Below are positions 50,410-61,199 of a stretch of 64,000 bases of DNA, piece by piece. Numbering within the stretch: the stretch's first letter is position 1; each line of letters opens with the position of its first letter. The translations under genes and the position numbers were made by a program. The notes below the pieces were generated by a model. The model saw only the letters and a program-made list of their open reading frames with translations. It was not told where the DNA came from and made no database searches. The stretch lies in assembly GCA_023213395.1 (NCBI GenBank), contig CM041465.1, positions 244,597,741 through 244,661,740 of the forward strand, in the 5' to 3' direction. This DNA comes from Cycas panzhihuaensis. Taxonomy: Eukaryota > Cycadophyta.

Positions 50410-50506
50410 TATGATTGTTTAAACTTTTTTTTTTTAACTACCTTGATAATTCCCGCTCTTTTCATGGAACTGCCACATGGTGCCCTCGAGTACTCGCCCC
50501 CACCAT

Positions 50507-50530
50507 AACCCTAAACGTTTGTTTAGGGTT
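50507..50530. promoter_or_regulatory. Telo-box hairpin
   Basis: AACCCTAAAC, loop GTTT, GTTTAGGGTT: a perfect 10-bp inverted repeat made of the plant telo-box motif (AAACCCTAA type), which is common in promoters of growth-related genes. Confidence 0.5.
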
Positions 50531-50538
50531 GGGGTGAG

Positions 50539-50545
50539 TATAAAA
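50539..50545 (+). promoter_or_regulatory. TATA box candidate
   Basis: TATAAAA nine bases after the telo-box hairpin, followed about 25-40 bases later by ACTCTTCTTCTTCATCC, a pyrimidine-rich start region typical of plant promoters. No coding frame of a known protein follows. Confidence 0.45.
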
Positions 50546-52547
50546 CAGAAAAAACAAAGCCATTTACTCTTCTTCTTCATCCATTTTTTGCTCTCTACTC
50601 CAGCTCTCACTCTGCAACCTCCTCAAGATCAACTCCTCTGCTTTGGATCCTCTTCCATAGGTGCACCTGCTGTGTCTCAGGCCCTGCTCTAGTGGCTCCA
50701 AGCTTCTTTTTGCAGGTCTATTTCATAGAAAGAGAGCATTCACAGCATCTCAACAAGCAAACTCTGGGAAACTAAGAGTGGTATCCACGTTTGCCTCCCC
50801 TTCAGCCCAAGTCTAAAAAGCCTGTTTGACACAGGTTTCTTCCTCTGATTTTTGGCAGAATAAGGCTCCTTCCTTCTACCTTACAGGTACTTTTCCTATT
50901 TTTTTTCCTTTCCTTTATGAGAAGCTTTGGGTCTATCTTTTCTCTTCCCCTGACATTTCAGAAGAGCTTGCCTATTGCTCCTTATCTTGCAGTACTTCTC
51001 CTCTCTTTTCCCACAAGCTCACTCTAGGGTGGTTGTGAAAGAGGGCTACATAAGGTTGGGTGAAGGGAGAAAGGTAGGATCCATCCCCATGTTGGCCTTC
51101 TCCCTAAGGGTTTACCCTTCCCTTCCTTCCTCTTCCACTCCATGCCTCTCTCTAAAGTTGGGCTAGGGATAGTGAGGGTCTATCTCTAGTTCTGAAAACA
51201 GCGTTGGCAGCCCTTACCACACTGGTTTCAAACTTGCACTCTCAGGTTTTGGGCACCGTATAAGCCCCCAAACCTATCTCGGTTTAGTTTGTGATCCTTG
51301 GCTTGCCCCAACCTGATGATTTACTACCCATAGCACTTCATCTCTTGGGTCTACCTGTGCACCATTTTGTTGGTTTATTACCTCTTTTACTTGCTATCCT
51401 GAATAGCCATCACATCCTAGTTTTCCCCCCATTGAGACTACGTGGAGGTACTTACAGGTAGGTTGGCCATTCTGAGTCTAACCTCCTTATCTTAGTCATC
51501 GCTTGGTGTTGCTCTGATCTGAGTTTTGCTTAGAGGTTTTGGAGTAGAGTTCATTATTTTCAACTTGATTTATTAGCTATCTCTTATATTTATATATATA
51601 TTAGGCATATTTAGTAGCCCCCTCCTCTGGGAGGAAGAAACCTTTATTTTATGATTGGTAGGTTTATAGCATCGAAAGTATGAAGGAAGTGGACTTCTTG
51701 AGAGGTGAGTCCCTAGCTAGTAGTGCTTTCAGTTCCTTCATTACTTCTTTTTTATTACTTTGCTCTCACATATTGGGGGAGGTAAGGTAGCCCCTTATCC
51801 ATTTCTGGCAACCATCGTTAACTAGCCTCATACTCGTATGGTGAGTTTGAGTGGATGAGTGCGTAAGGAGCAGAAGGGCGCAACATTCCAACCACACTTC
51901 TCTTTTAGGTATTCCTTTTCCCTTCTTTGTCTTTTTTCCACCGTGTTTCTTTTATGCAAACTTCGCATGTTAAAGCCACATAGGAAACAAAAAGGTAATG
52001 AATATACTTTTTTGCATTTTATAAACTCTTTCTGTAGATGTTCACCTCGTGTGTAGATAGGACTTAAGCATGAGCTGCACACCCCTTATGCCCCATCTAA
52101 CTCACACGTAGGACCATCTGTCCCTAGACTTGCATTTGGTCCTTTTAGCATACTTGCTTTACTTGTCACACAACAACCTAAACTCAGTCTACATCTTTCT
52201 TCCATTTGAGCTAGGCCATCGTATCTCACACACACTTACTCGCACATTGCCTTCTCCCTCATGTGAGAAGGCGCAACTTCCTAGAGTCTCCCTTCCTCTT
52301 CCCGGCCATCCAAGGGGTAGGTGGGCCTCCTCTTTTGGGATGATCCAAGGCCTTGCCTTACGTCCTCTTTCTGAAGATTACCCTAAGGCAATTGGGCACC
52401 ATTTGTGGGTCCTGAATCCATGCTCCAGTGCATGGACGCCTTGTGTAGTATTCTCTCTTGCTATTAGGATCCCATTTATAGCATGACCGTACCTTAGCTA
52501 GTTATATCCTTTTAAGCATAGAAGACCATCCCACAAATGAGATTCCA

Positions 52548-52999
52548 CTTCCTAAGGTAGAAATTAAGAAGTTTAATGGTGCAGATGTATATACCTACAT
52601 TACCCAAATAGAATAATACTTTTCTCTTTATCAAGTTCCAACAGACAAGAAGATCCCTCTTACTTCACTACATGTGGAAATTGAACCCTACTAATGGTAC
52701 CAATGGGTTATGAAAATAATTTGTGGGCTCAGTTATTAATTGGAGGGTTTTTTCAAGGATCTTATAGCTTAGTATGATAGTACTTAAGATCATGATCACT
52801 TTAACCAGTTAGCTAAAGTCAAATAGGAGGGGACTATTTCAGCTTATATAGAAGAATACCAATGCCTCCCCATAAGGATTGATTGTCTTTATCAAAATAA
52901 ATTACTTAAGTTTTTTATTGATGGATTATGAGATGATATCAGATATGAGTTATAACTCCTAAAACTTAATAACATCTCTACAGTTATTAATTTTACTAG
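52548..52999 (+). pseudogene. Gypsy copy A gag, central part
   Basis: Resumes with KVEIKKFNGADVYTYITQIE, YFSLYQVPTDKKIPLTSLHV, then WYQWVMKIICGLSY, SAYIEEYQCLPIRID, LLKLNNISTVINFTR. It then stops abruptly at the TRIM-like element, where copy B continues INFARHIEAKN. The last 150 bases are in one frame. Confidence 0.8.
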
Positions 53000-53009
53000 G
53001 GGGAGGTAA

Positions 53010-53326
53010 TGGTCTACTTGGTAGGGGGGCCTCTTTACTAACACCTTAAGATTTTAGTGTAATGGTTTGTTACAAGTGGTATCATAGCCAAGACCTAGGC
53101 TTAAATCATGTGGGAACAACGCTACTTATAGGGGTAGTCAGGTGATGTACCAAATATCATCAATATGTAAAACACTATCATAGTTAGAGCCTGTGGGGCA
53201 CATGAATGTCAGCAAAAGCGAGGCTAGGTGAGGCTAGCCCATTCAACCTGGGGGGAGGTAATGGTCTACTTGGTAGGGGGCTCTCTTCACTAATACCTTA
53301 AGGTTTTAGTATAATGGTTCATTACA
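53010..53326 (+). mobile_element. TRIM/SMART-like miniature LTR element
   Basis: 317 bp. Two 65-bp terminal repeats (53010-53074 and 53262-53326), each TGGTCTACTTGG... to ...TTACA, enclose about 187 bp. After the left repeat comes AG and then TGGTATCATAGCC (53077-53089), one base from a canonical initiator tRNA-Met PBS. Before the right repeat is a purine tract (GGGGGGAGG then TAA). A similar purine tract also precedes the left repeat (about 52998-53009), suggesting a lost tandem copy or that the repeat is longer. No coding capacity. Size and layout match TRIM/SMART elements, which use proteins of autonomous LTR elements. Confidence 0.75.
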
Positions 53327-53331
53327 TGGAA
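53327..53331 (+). other. Target-site duplication of the composite insert, right copy
   Basis: TGGAA followed by LINE sequence TTTGTATAAGG. Confidence 0.85.
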
Positions 53332-53960
53332 TTTGTATAAGGAGAGGAATAGAATGATTTTTTAAGGAAAGTAGATGAATAAAGCCAAACTTTATAGCAT
53401 TATTCATGCTATACTAGGGGAGACAGTAGTGATAAAAAAAGAGAAATTCATTCTAAAATTGAAAAATATTATCTTAAAGAATTAGGGGATTAAGAGCCTA
53501 AAAACATTATTGGGTCAAAAAAGGAATTGTATCTAGGTTCCCCCTCCTAAAAATTAGTTTAAAATAAAATTTGATAGAGTAACTAAAGGGAACCCTAAAG
53601 AGGCATATGGGGTGGATTTATGAAAACTTGAAAGGGGATGTTCTATGGGCTTTTTCTAAGTACTATAGGTGCCAAATAAGCCAAAGAGTGGAGTTGGCAG
53701 CTATGTAGAGAACAATGGATATGGTTTCAAAGAATGTCTACAATAGGGTGATTTTAGAAGGGGATTTACTAAATATAATTAGGATGGTTAAAGGAGAGTC
53801 TAAGCCTAATTGGAAAGCTATAGTTATAATTAGAGACACCTAAGAGATCCTAAAGAATATAGATAATTTTTAGGTCTATCATACCTACAGACAAGGAAAT
53901 GGAATAGTAGATAAATTAGCTAAATGTGGGGTACACCACAAAAGAAATGAGGTCTAGAGA
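53332..53960 (+). pseudogene. LINE ORF2 part 2 (RNase H)
   Basis: Continues ORF2 after the composite insert: LYKERNRMIF, then KIKFDRVTKGNPKEAYGV near 53570 (equivalent to F..DGA.KGNPG), VELAAM and NVYNRVILEGDLLNIIRMVKG near 53740, and VYHTYRQGNGIVDKLAKCGV near 53890, where the H-R-N-AD-LA pattern of RNase H has AD as VD. Three frame changes and several stops. Confidence 0.82.
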
Positions 53961-54199
53961 GAGGAAATTCCATAGGCGATTATTGGCCTAGTTAGGAAGG
54001 ATATGGAAGCCATTTCCAAGGTAAGTTTTCAAAGCTAGCCATTAGGCTTATCATGGTAGGGGTTTAGATAGGGTTTATTGGGCAAGGGTTAGCTAAGTTA
54101 TGAGCTTGTCATGGTAGTTCTATTAGCCAAAGGGCAACTATTGTAAAAGGGTTAGGGCCTTATTAAATACCCCTTCATTATTTAACCATATCAAAAAAA
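53961..54199 (+). other. LINE 3' untranslated region and A run
   Basis: Non-coding, ends CAAAAAAA before the right target duplication at 54200. The tail is short. Confidence 0.6.
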
Positions 54200-57100
54200 T
54201 AATAATGGAGTTATTAAATGATATCATCAAAGATGAAAATAACATAAGTACCTACTTAAATAAAATAACAAATTTAAAGAATAAGTTGGAAGAGATTAAA
54301 CTAAGTTTAATTGATAAAGAGCTATTATTTACCATAATTATATTAAAACTGCCAATTGCCTTTAGTACCTTTCAAACTATTTATACCAGAGATGAGGTTA
54401 TAGAAGGTGAGACATTTAATATATTAAAAAATCTCATCTGAGCCAAAGATTCTAAGCTAAAATAGCATGGCATACTCAAAAGTTGAAAATCCAATCAAAC
54501 CTTAGTCATGAAGATATAAAGGAAAGATGGTGATCATGGGGGAAAGAATCCATAAAAATCCATAGAAATATCTCAAGAAAAGAAGAAAAATAAATTTACA
54601 AGAAAGCTTGATTACTACAAAAGAGAACCTCATACGAAAAAAATATATATTAGTTTAAAAGAAGAGACTAATAAAAAAACAAGTTATGATGCTAAAGGAA
54701 AGAGAATTATTGATTATTACATAGAGCTCTTAATCTCACCTAATGTATCAATCAAATAGAGGAACTACTAGATCCTTAACTTTGCTATGTAAATGTAAAT
54801 CTCTTCATATAAGGAGAACTTTATGACATGGGATTCTATAACCAGTGATGAAAATATCATTCTTAGAAATATAAGATCAATTCCTTTACAAGGTATTAGA
54901 ATAGTCCCATTTATAGGTGGTCACTTTGATAAGGTGTATTATGCACCTAATATATTAAAAATCTTCCATGTACTCAAGAAATCTACAAACAAGGTATGAA
55001 GACTAAGCTTTATAAAGATATATGCTTAATTAAGGATCAAAAGTAGAACTATTCTATCATCACTACTAGGAAGGTTAAAGATAACTTTTGGGTGTTTGAG
55101 AAGTTTCAAAAATAAAATAAATCATAGGCTTTTATTACTATCATGGACGATATAAGTAACTTATACCATGAATATTTAGGCGACCTCAGCTTCAAAAGTA
55201 TGTCACTGATGAACAAATTAAATATGGTGGAAGGTTTGTCAAAAGTTTTGTGTTTAGTTAACATTTGTAAAGGGTGAATATATGAAAAGCATCATAGTTA
55301 TCCTTTCACTCAGGATCATGCTTAGAGAGCCAAAGAGAAGTTGGAGCCAGTATATTTAGATGTGATAGGACCATTATCCAACCTTTCAATCTTAAGAGTT
55401 CAATATACCTTGGTGTTTATAGATGATTACACTAAGAAAGCCTAGGTGTACTTTCTAAAGAATAAGTCTAAAAGTGATCAATCACTTTCATGAATGTAAA
55501 GCATGAGTCAAAAATGAAAGTGATTAAAAGATAAAAACTTTGAAGAGTGACAATTATAAGAAATATAATAATAACACCTTTAAAGCATGATATAAAGGGG
55601 GAATTTATAATCTTGTATATCCCATAACAAAATGATATTGCTAAAAGAAAAAATCTTACTATGATGGAAATGGAAACACTCTGTATGAAAAAAACTTCTT
55701 GTTAATATACTAGGTAGAAGTTGTTAGAGTTACAAATGTATATTTTAATCAAGTATTAACTTTAGTAGTTTATGGTATAATCCCTAAAGAAAAATAGATC
55801 GGTCAGAATCCTACCATTAGCCATTTAAACGTTTTTGGGTGCATAGCATATGCACATATCTCAAATAAAAAAATAAAAAGGTTGGATTACAACAATAATA
55901 GGTGTATCCTTATGGGGTACAATGATACAAGAAAAACTTATATATTATGGGATCTAGTCAAAAATAAACTTCTCATTAGTTGGGATGCAAAGTTTATTAA
56001 GTTGTTGGTGTATCATGTTAAATGAGCATCATCTAAAGAAGCCTTTTATCTGCCATTACTACCATTTCCTTTAGGTTCAATTCCACAAGAGTCAACTTTT
56101 GGGAATATGAACCCAATTCAAATAGTTGGGAATATAAACTAGGTAATGTAGATAATAAAGAGTTATCACAAGAAGAGGTCCATAAGACATCAAGTGTCTC
56201 AATGCCTATATGAGCTAGAAAGACTATTGAAGAGTCAAGTGAGACATTGTGAGATCTAATAAAAGGATGAAAGACAAGGAGTTAATATGTTAATCAAGCT
56301 TTAATAGTTAACACCATAAACTCCTATGACCCTAATTCTTATGCTAAAATAAAGGAGAATCCTAAGTGGAGAACTATGATAGAGGAAGAATATGGTTCTC
56401 TTATGAAGAATGCAACATGGGATTTGGTCCCATTACCTTTGAAGAAGAATCTTGTCAAATGTAAGTGGGTATATAAGACAAAGTTACACTCTAATGGTAA
56501 GGTAGAAAAACATAAAGATCAACTTATTACATATTTGCACCAGTCTAAAAAATGATAATAGTCTAATTAATCCTTTCACTTATAGCTAGATACAAATGGG
56601 AGCTATATCATATAGATATAAAGTTCACATTTCTTAAAGGAGATTTAAAAGAGAAATTTTATATGGTATAACCTCCTAAGTGTGTTAAGAAAGGAGAAGA
56701 AGAGTTTATGTGCTAATTAAAGAAATTGCTCTATAGTCTAAAGCGAGCACTAAGGGAGTGGTATATGAAGATCGATGCAAAGTTGAAGGAAGAAAGATTC
56801 ATAACTATAGATTTAGAACCTAATCTGTATATCAAGAGGATTGAAGATACGATTGTGATAATTGTGTTGTATGTTGATGATCTCATTTTAATAGGTGATT
56901 ATCATAAGATAATTATGGATGTTAAATCCAACCTATAGAAAACCTTTAATATGACAAAATCTAAGCATGTTAAATTATTTCTTGAGTATTAAAGTATGCT
57001 AAATAGAGGATTATATCATCATGTTATAAATGAAATACATAACAAATAAACTTATGAAGTTTAGAATAGAAGACTCTAAATGTGTTTCCATACCATAAGT

Positions 57101-57830
57101 TAAAGGCATAAAACTCACTAAATATATGCATAATCCTACTATAGATGTGATACTATACAGAAAATTGGTAGAGAGTCTTATTTATCTTACTCATATTAGG
57201 CAAGATATTATTTATGTTGTCAAATTAGTCTCTCATTATATGTAGAATCCCTAAGAACCACATTGGGTTATAACATAGTGGATTATAAGATATTTGAAGG
57301 GAACAATTAATCTTGGTCTAGATTATCTTCATGAAGGAGATGTAAAGTTTTATGGCTATACTGATATAAAATAGAGAGAAGCTCTGATAATAAAAAATCC
57401 ACTACTGGATATGTATTTGGTATTGGTAATGGATTTGTATTATGGTAGTTAAAGAAGTAACAAACAATGGCACTATCTTCTATAAAGGCAAAATATCAAG
57501 GACTTATTATTGGTGCAAGAGAAGTAGTATGGTTGCAAGGACTTTTGGATATCCTTGGTATATCTTATAGCACCCTAATTATTTTAGTTGATAACCATAG
57601 CACTATTTCTTTGTTAAAGAATCTAAATTTTCATGCATATATAAAGCATATTGAAATCAAATATCATTACATATATGATCAAATCAAAGTAAGGAAGTTA
57701 TAGGTTGACTATTATCTAAGTGAGAAGTAGCTTGCAAATATATTTACCAAAGAACCTACTAAAGATTAATTTACTAAGATTCATATCATATAGGGACTTA
57801 CAAAAATTATCCTTAAGGGGGGAATGTATC
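54200..57830 (+). pseudogene. Nested copia gag-pol, remainder
   Basis: Begins with the duplicated target TAATAATGGAGTTATTAA and continues gag (54205-54441: NNISTYLNKITNLKNKLEE, LKLPIAFSTFQTIYTRDE). The zinc knuckle is not clear. The protease end near 54870 reads IRSIPLQGIRIVPF. Integrase near 55410 has FIDDYTKKA then a stop and VYFLKNKSK, and later AKRKNLTMMEME. RT: NATWDLVPLPLKKN near 56410, LYSLKRALREWYMKID and the active site VLYVDDLILIG near 56870 (YVDD intact) in open frame 56726-56938. RNase H: open frame 57467-57703, SSIKAKYQGLIIGAREVVWL, ILVDNHSTISLLKN. Many stops. Confidence 0.82.
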
Positions 57831-57895
57831 AACAATGATAATTACACCCTTTACTAATGATAATTTCAAATTATAGATTGAATCCCCATATTTAC

Positions 57896-57907
57896 ATTAA
57901 GGGGGGA
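57896..57907 (+). other. Polypurine tract
   Basis: AAGGGGGGA before the 3' LTR. A second, similar tract (TTAAGGGGGGAATG, about 57811-57824) lies 85 bp upstream. Confidence 0.65.
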
Positions 57908-58234
57908 TGTTAGCATGGTAGTTAATGCTATAGCCACTTGATTAATATTAAATGTAGTTTAGTTATTGTTAAGATAAAATGTATAAATATTATGAAGAGT
58001 TATAACTAATTGGGTTAGACATACTGTTTGAGGGATTATAAGTAATTGTAAAGTCCATTGTAAAAACATCTAATGATTATCAATGATCTAATAATCTTTT
58101 GTAGTAGAGTTTTTACCAAAAGGTTTCCCATATAATTATTGTGTATTGTGTAACTATACTCTTTATTATTTGCTTGTTGTGTATGATCAAGATCCTATAG
58201 CTCAGAAAGCATACATATTTCATGTTTCTTCACA
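57908..58234 (+). repeat. 3' LTR of the nested copia
   Basis: TGTTAGCATGGTAGTTAATG to TTCTTCACA, 327 bp. The right edge is inferred from the CA. Only its last 15 bases or so match the LTR-like segment at 33932-34217. Confidence 0.6.
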
Positions 58235-58424
58235 AGTATCATTACAAATATAGTGTATAAATGCATATGAAGCTAAATTAGAGTTGTGTAATCATAATGT
58301 CAACCAATAAAATAAATACATGGTATCTAATTCATATAATATAATCTGCTATTGAAAGATGAGGACTTATCTACTTTTGACACTAATCTTAAGATTTTTT
58401 CTAAGAGTGGTAAGCCTATATAAA
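58235..58424. other. Short AT-rich spacer
   Basis: No feature seen. Confidence 0.5.
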
Positions 58425-58853
58425 TGTTAAAAAGGATAGAATATGAAAGAAAAATAATCTTCATTCATTACACAGTGAGAGTTTCTCTCTTTATATAAGT
58501 ATATTCAACTTATATAAAAGGCCCAATACACATATGCCAAGTGTAAGTTTTAAACAAAAGAGGGGTCATGACACACGATCCTTAATTTCACATAAGAGAC
58601 CCCCAAAGTAAAATATAGAATAGAGCACTTATATTCTAACACCTTCCATTAATGTTTTATCTTTTATTTCTCACTCCCAATAGATTTTTTGGATGTCTAA
58701 ACTTATCTTTTGATAAGGGCTTTGTGAAGATGTTTATAACATGTTATTCATTACTATAGTATTGTAGATATATTTCTTTAGTCTAAATGTTTTCTCTAAA
58801 AAATTTATGATATACTTCTATATGTTTTGTTCTTGCATGAAAAATAGGATTTT
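58425..58853 (-). mobile_element. 3' end of a copia element, interrupted by gypsy B
   Basis: The 3' LTR is 58425-58641 (plus-strand TGTTAAAA...TCTAACA, so TGTTA/TAACA ends). Next to it on the minus strand is the purine tract AATGGAAGG. RNase H occupies 58853-58660: NPIFHARTKHIEVYHKFF and TSKKSIG, the conserved copia RNase H end. The frame is cut exactly where gypsy B starts (58854), so the rest of this copia probably lies beyond the window. Confidence 0.72.
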
Positions 58854-59234
58854 TGTTAGGGATCCAACCCCTAACTTACCTTCTCTTATATTCTCTTATA
58901 TCTTGTACTTCTTCTCTCTCTTATATCTTTATTTCTTCTACTTCTTCCCTTTTCTTAATATCCCACATGCATAAGTAGAAGGTTGTGTAGTGGTCATTGA
59001 GCACTATATATATTCATGTAATATCCCACATGCATAAGGAGGCGGTTGAGTAGTAAGCATAGAGACATATATATATTTGTGTAATCCTTAGAGTAGGATA
59101 TCTTGAATATCATTGTTATTTGCATGTAATTGGGAGGTTGCCCCCTCGAAGGGTATTGCAATATAAGTGCTCTTTTGGAGTTATTTGCTTATTATATTGG
59201 TGTGCAATTATCATTAAGGAGTGGTATCCTACCA
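58854..59234 (+). repeat. 5' LTR of gypsy copy B
   Basis: 381 bp, TGTTAGGGATCCAACCCC... to ...ATCCTACCA; near-inverted ends TGTTAGG/CCTACCA. Similar to 48250-48640. Confidence 0.9.
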
Positions 59235-59236
59235 AG

Positions 59237-59250
59237 TGGTATCAGAGCGG
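59237..59250 (+). other. Primer-binding site (tRNA-iMet type)
   Basis: TGGTATCAGAGCGG after an AG spacer. Confidence 0.85.
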
Positions 59251-60139
59251 TCGATCCATTCCTTGTGGGAGAGTCAAGGTACTAAATAATCAAATTTTTC
59301 CATCATTTTTTTTCTCTCTCATTAGTACCTATTCTCATTTGATTTCCATTTAGTTACTTTGCTTTTTGGGGGTAGATAACACTGCAATCGGGCAGCTACC
59401 CTAACACTGCCACCGGGCAGTTCTCTTTTGCATTTAGATAGAGACCACGTCTTGGGAGGTCTATAAATATCACGAGGATCTGTCGTTTTGGGCTAAGCGC
59501 ATTGTGGCTTTTCCGTCCCTTGCGTGAAGGACTGGAGATCACTCTCCTGAATCAAGCCTTAGAGTAACTCGGCCACGGAATTGTGCCTCCACGTACCTGC
59601 GGGTATATAGGAGGACCCCCTAGATAGGCCTTCCTAGTATAGGTAACCATAGGAAACCTATTGACCGTCTACAATTTGTAGTGCACCTGGCGGTTAGCCA
59701 GGAAGTTACTCTCCTCGTACCCTAGAGACGGGGTAGTACAACTACAGAGTAGAGCGTTTGCCTCTGTAAGTTGATACTATTTACGTCTAAGATAAGTATA
59801 TCGGAGGGCCTACAAACCAGACAAGCCCATACCTAGTGTGCACAGTCAGTCTATTAGTGGGTTGTACGCACTTAGTCGGTCAATGAGTCAGTCATCATCT
59901 ATTTGTTAAATCGAGTGTCTCTAGCCAGTCTGTCATCAGTTCTTGCGCACATAGTCCTGTCACCAACCAAAGGCCCAAAAAGCAAAAAGCAAAAAATAAA
60001 AAGCAAAAAAGAAAAAAAAGCAAAAAGCAAAAAAAAAAAAAAAAAAATCCATATTGGGGATAACAGTCTATAGACACCCCGTCAAATCCTTTTCAGTCAC
60101 ATTTACCAACCAAGATTCCAACTTAGGTCTTGTGGACTA
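59251..60139 (+). other. Leader of gypsy copy B
   Basis: Non-coding, homologous to 48656-49580. Contains AAAAAGC-type units and A runs at about 59977-60047. Confidence 0.75.
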
Positions 60140-61010
60140 ATGGCCCCTAAGATGAACCCAAGTTGGACCCAAGATCTCAATGATGCTGTTTCACAACTTC
60201 GAGAAGATATATTACAAGTCCCTACTGACTTCAATGAAAATTTGAAGCGATGAATGTTAGAGCTCACATCCATGAAACCTCTTAAGGAAGAAAAGAGTGA
60301 TCTTGATGATACTACTCACATAGGTGGGGGTCACTTCGCTAAAGAAGATGAAGGTAATGATGGTAGGCGCTTTCATCCAAACTTCCTTCCTAAGGTAGAA
60401 ATCAAGAAGTTCAATGGCACAGATGTACGCACGTGGATCACTCAAATGGAACAATACTTTTCTCTTCATCAAGTTCCAGCAGATAAGAAGATCCCTCTTG
60501 CTTCTTTACACATGGAACCGAACCCTACCAATGGTACCAATGGGTCATGAAAACAATTGGTGGGCTTAGTTATCAATGGGAGGGTTTTGTCAAGGATCTT
60601 ATAGCTCAATATGACAAGCACTGGATCGGGACCACTTTAACCATTAGCTAAAGTTAGGCAGAGGGACTGCTTTGACTTATACAAAGAGAATACCAACGTC
60701 TCTCCATAAGGGTTGTGGTCTTTGTCGGGATAAATTACTTGAGCTATACATTGGTGGGTTCTGCGATGACATCGGACATGAGTTGCGACTCTTAAAACAC
60801 GATAACATCTCTGCGGCTATTAATTTTGCTCGACACATTGAAGCAAAAAATAAGGCATCTCGACCCCCCCAAAGAACATTTCCGAGCGACCATAATTTCG
60901 GGTTCACGGTGTCTGACGAATGACTTCCCAAGAGATGGATGAGAAGCGATTGAAAGGGTTATGTTTTCGTTGTAACCAAAAGTGGAATAAAGACCATAAG
61001 TGTCCCTGAC
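60140..61010 (+). pseudogene. Gypsy copy B gag
   Basis: Start at the ATG at 60140 (MAPKMNPSWTQDLNDAVSQL). The frame meets one TGA at 60251, where CGA (Arg) is likely, a change at a CpG. It then runs open to about 60520: KVEIKKFNGTDVRTWITQME, QYFSLHQVPADKKIPLASLH. A frame slip follows, and the next frame gives YQWVMKTIGGLSYQWEGFV. Frame 60672-60923 carries LLKHDNISAAINFARHIEAK. The zinc knuckle near 60965 reads CFRCNQKWNKDHKC. Three or four lesions only. Confidence 0.85.
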
Positions 61011-61199
61011 GACGCTTATTTATAATTGAGGATGTTCAAGATGAGGAACCAGTAGAAGAAGCCTCATTAGAGCCAGAAAATAATGATTGTGACCCACGAG
61101 GAGGAAGAAGAAGATCTTGCTACTATATCTCGCATGCCCTAGGCGGAATTGCAGCCCTCGGACACTCAAACTTATTGGGTACATTAAGAAAAGGAAGGT

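Larger units (their letters stand above)
49834..52547. mobile_element. GC-richer promoter-like insert of unknown class in gag
   Basis: About 2.7 kb inserted in copy A gag between copies of CTTCCTA (49827-49833 and 52548-52554). Copy B lacks it at the matching place (about 60388). It is clearly less AT-rich than the rest of the window and contains no RT, integrase or transposase that I recognise. It carries a telo-box hairpin and a TATA box with a pyrimidine-rich downstream stretch. Ends: CTTCCCGACTTTTGGG on the left and AATGAGATTCCA on the right; I find no convincing terminal inverted repeat. Near the ends, TGGGAATGG (49846) and CCATCCCACA (52526-52535) are partly inverted copies. A solo LTR, a non-autonomous DNA transposon or a captured gene 5' region are all possible. 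The longest frames (about 110-118 codons) show no family motif. Confidence 0.6.
48250..53326 (+). mobile_element. Composite LTR insertion with unlike ends
   Basis: 5,077 bp starting with TG and ending with CA between perfect TGGAA copies in a LINE. The left part is a gypsy 5' LTR, PBS, leader and partial gag of the family at 58854. The right part is a 317-bp TRIM/SMART-like element whose last CA touches the target duplication. Gypsy protease, pol and 3' LTR are missing; the switch is at about 52998-53000. A 2.7-kb unrelated segment interrupts the gag. Confidence 0.8.
42679..54199 (+). mobile_element. L1-type LINE, inserted in copia gag and itself split
   Basis: It holds ORF1, endonuclease, RT and zf-RVT in 42679-48249 and RNase H in 53332-53960, then a 3' region ending in a short A run (54193-54199). 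It is bounded by an 18-bp target duplication. A 5.08-kb insert (48250-53326) with TGGAA duplications splits it. Without the insert and one TGGAA copy, the frame reads MLMWNLYKERNRMIF, the expected linker before LINE RNase H. LINE length without the insert is about 6.4 kb, typical of full-length plant L1. Confidence 0.88.

Noticed and set aside
50124-50465. Minus-strand frame of 113 codons with many Lys and Arg, and the 118-codon plus frame at 52130-52486
   Set aside because: They lie in the less AT-rich insert where chance frames are longer. No domain, no homologous pattern, and part is built from the 20-bp tandem repeat.
50507-50530. Interstitial telomere repeat
   Set aside because: Only one unit per arm; better read as a telo-box inverted repeat.
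52540-52560. CTAA at the right end of the 2.7-kb insert as a Helitron 3' end
   Set aside because: The CTTCCTA direct repeats argue against a Helitron, which makes no duplication, and no 3' hairpin precedes it.
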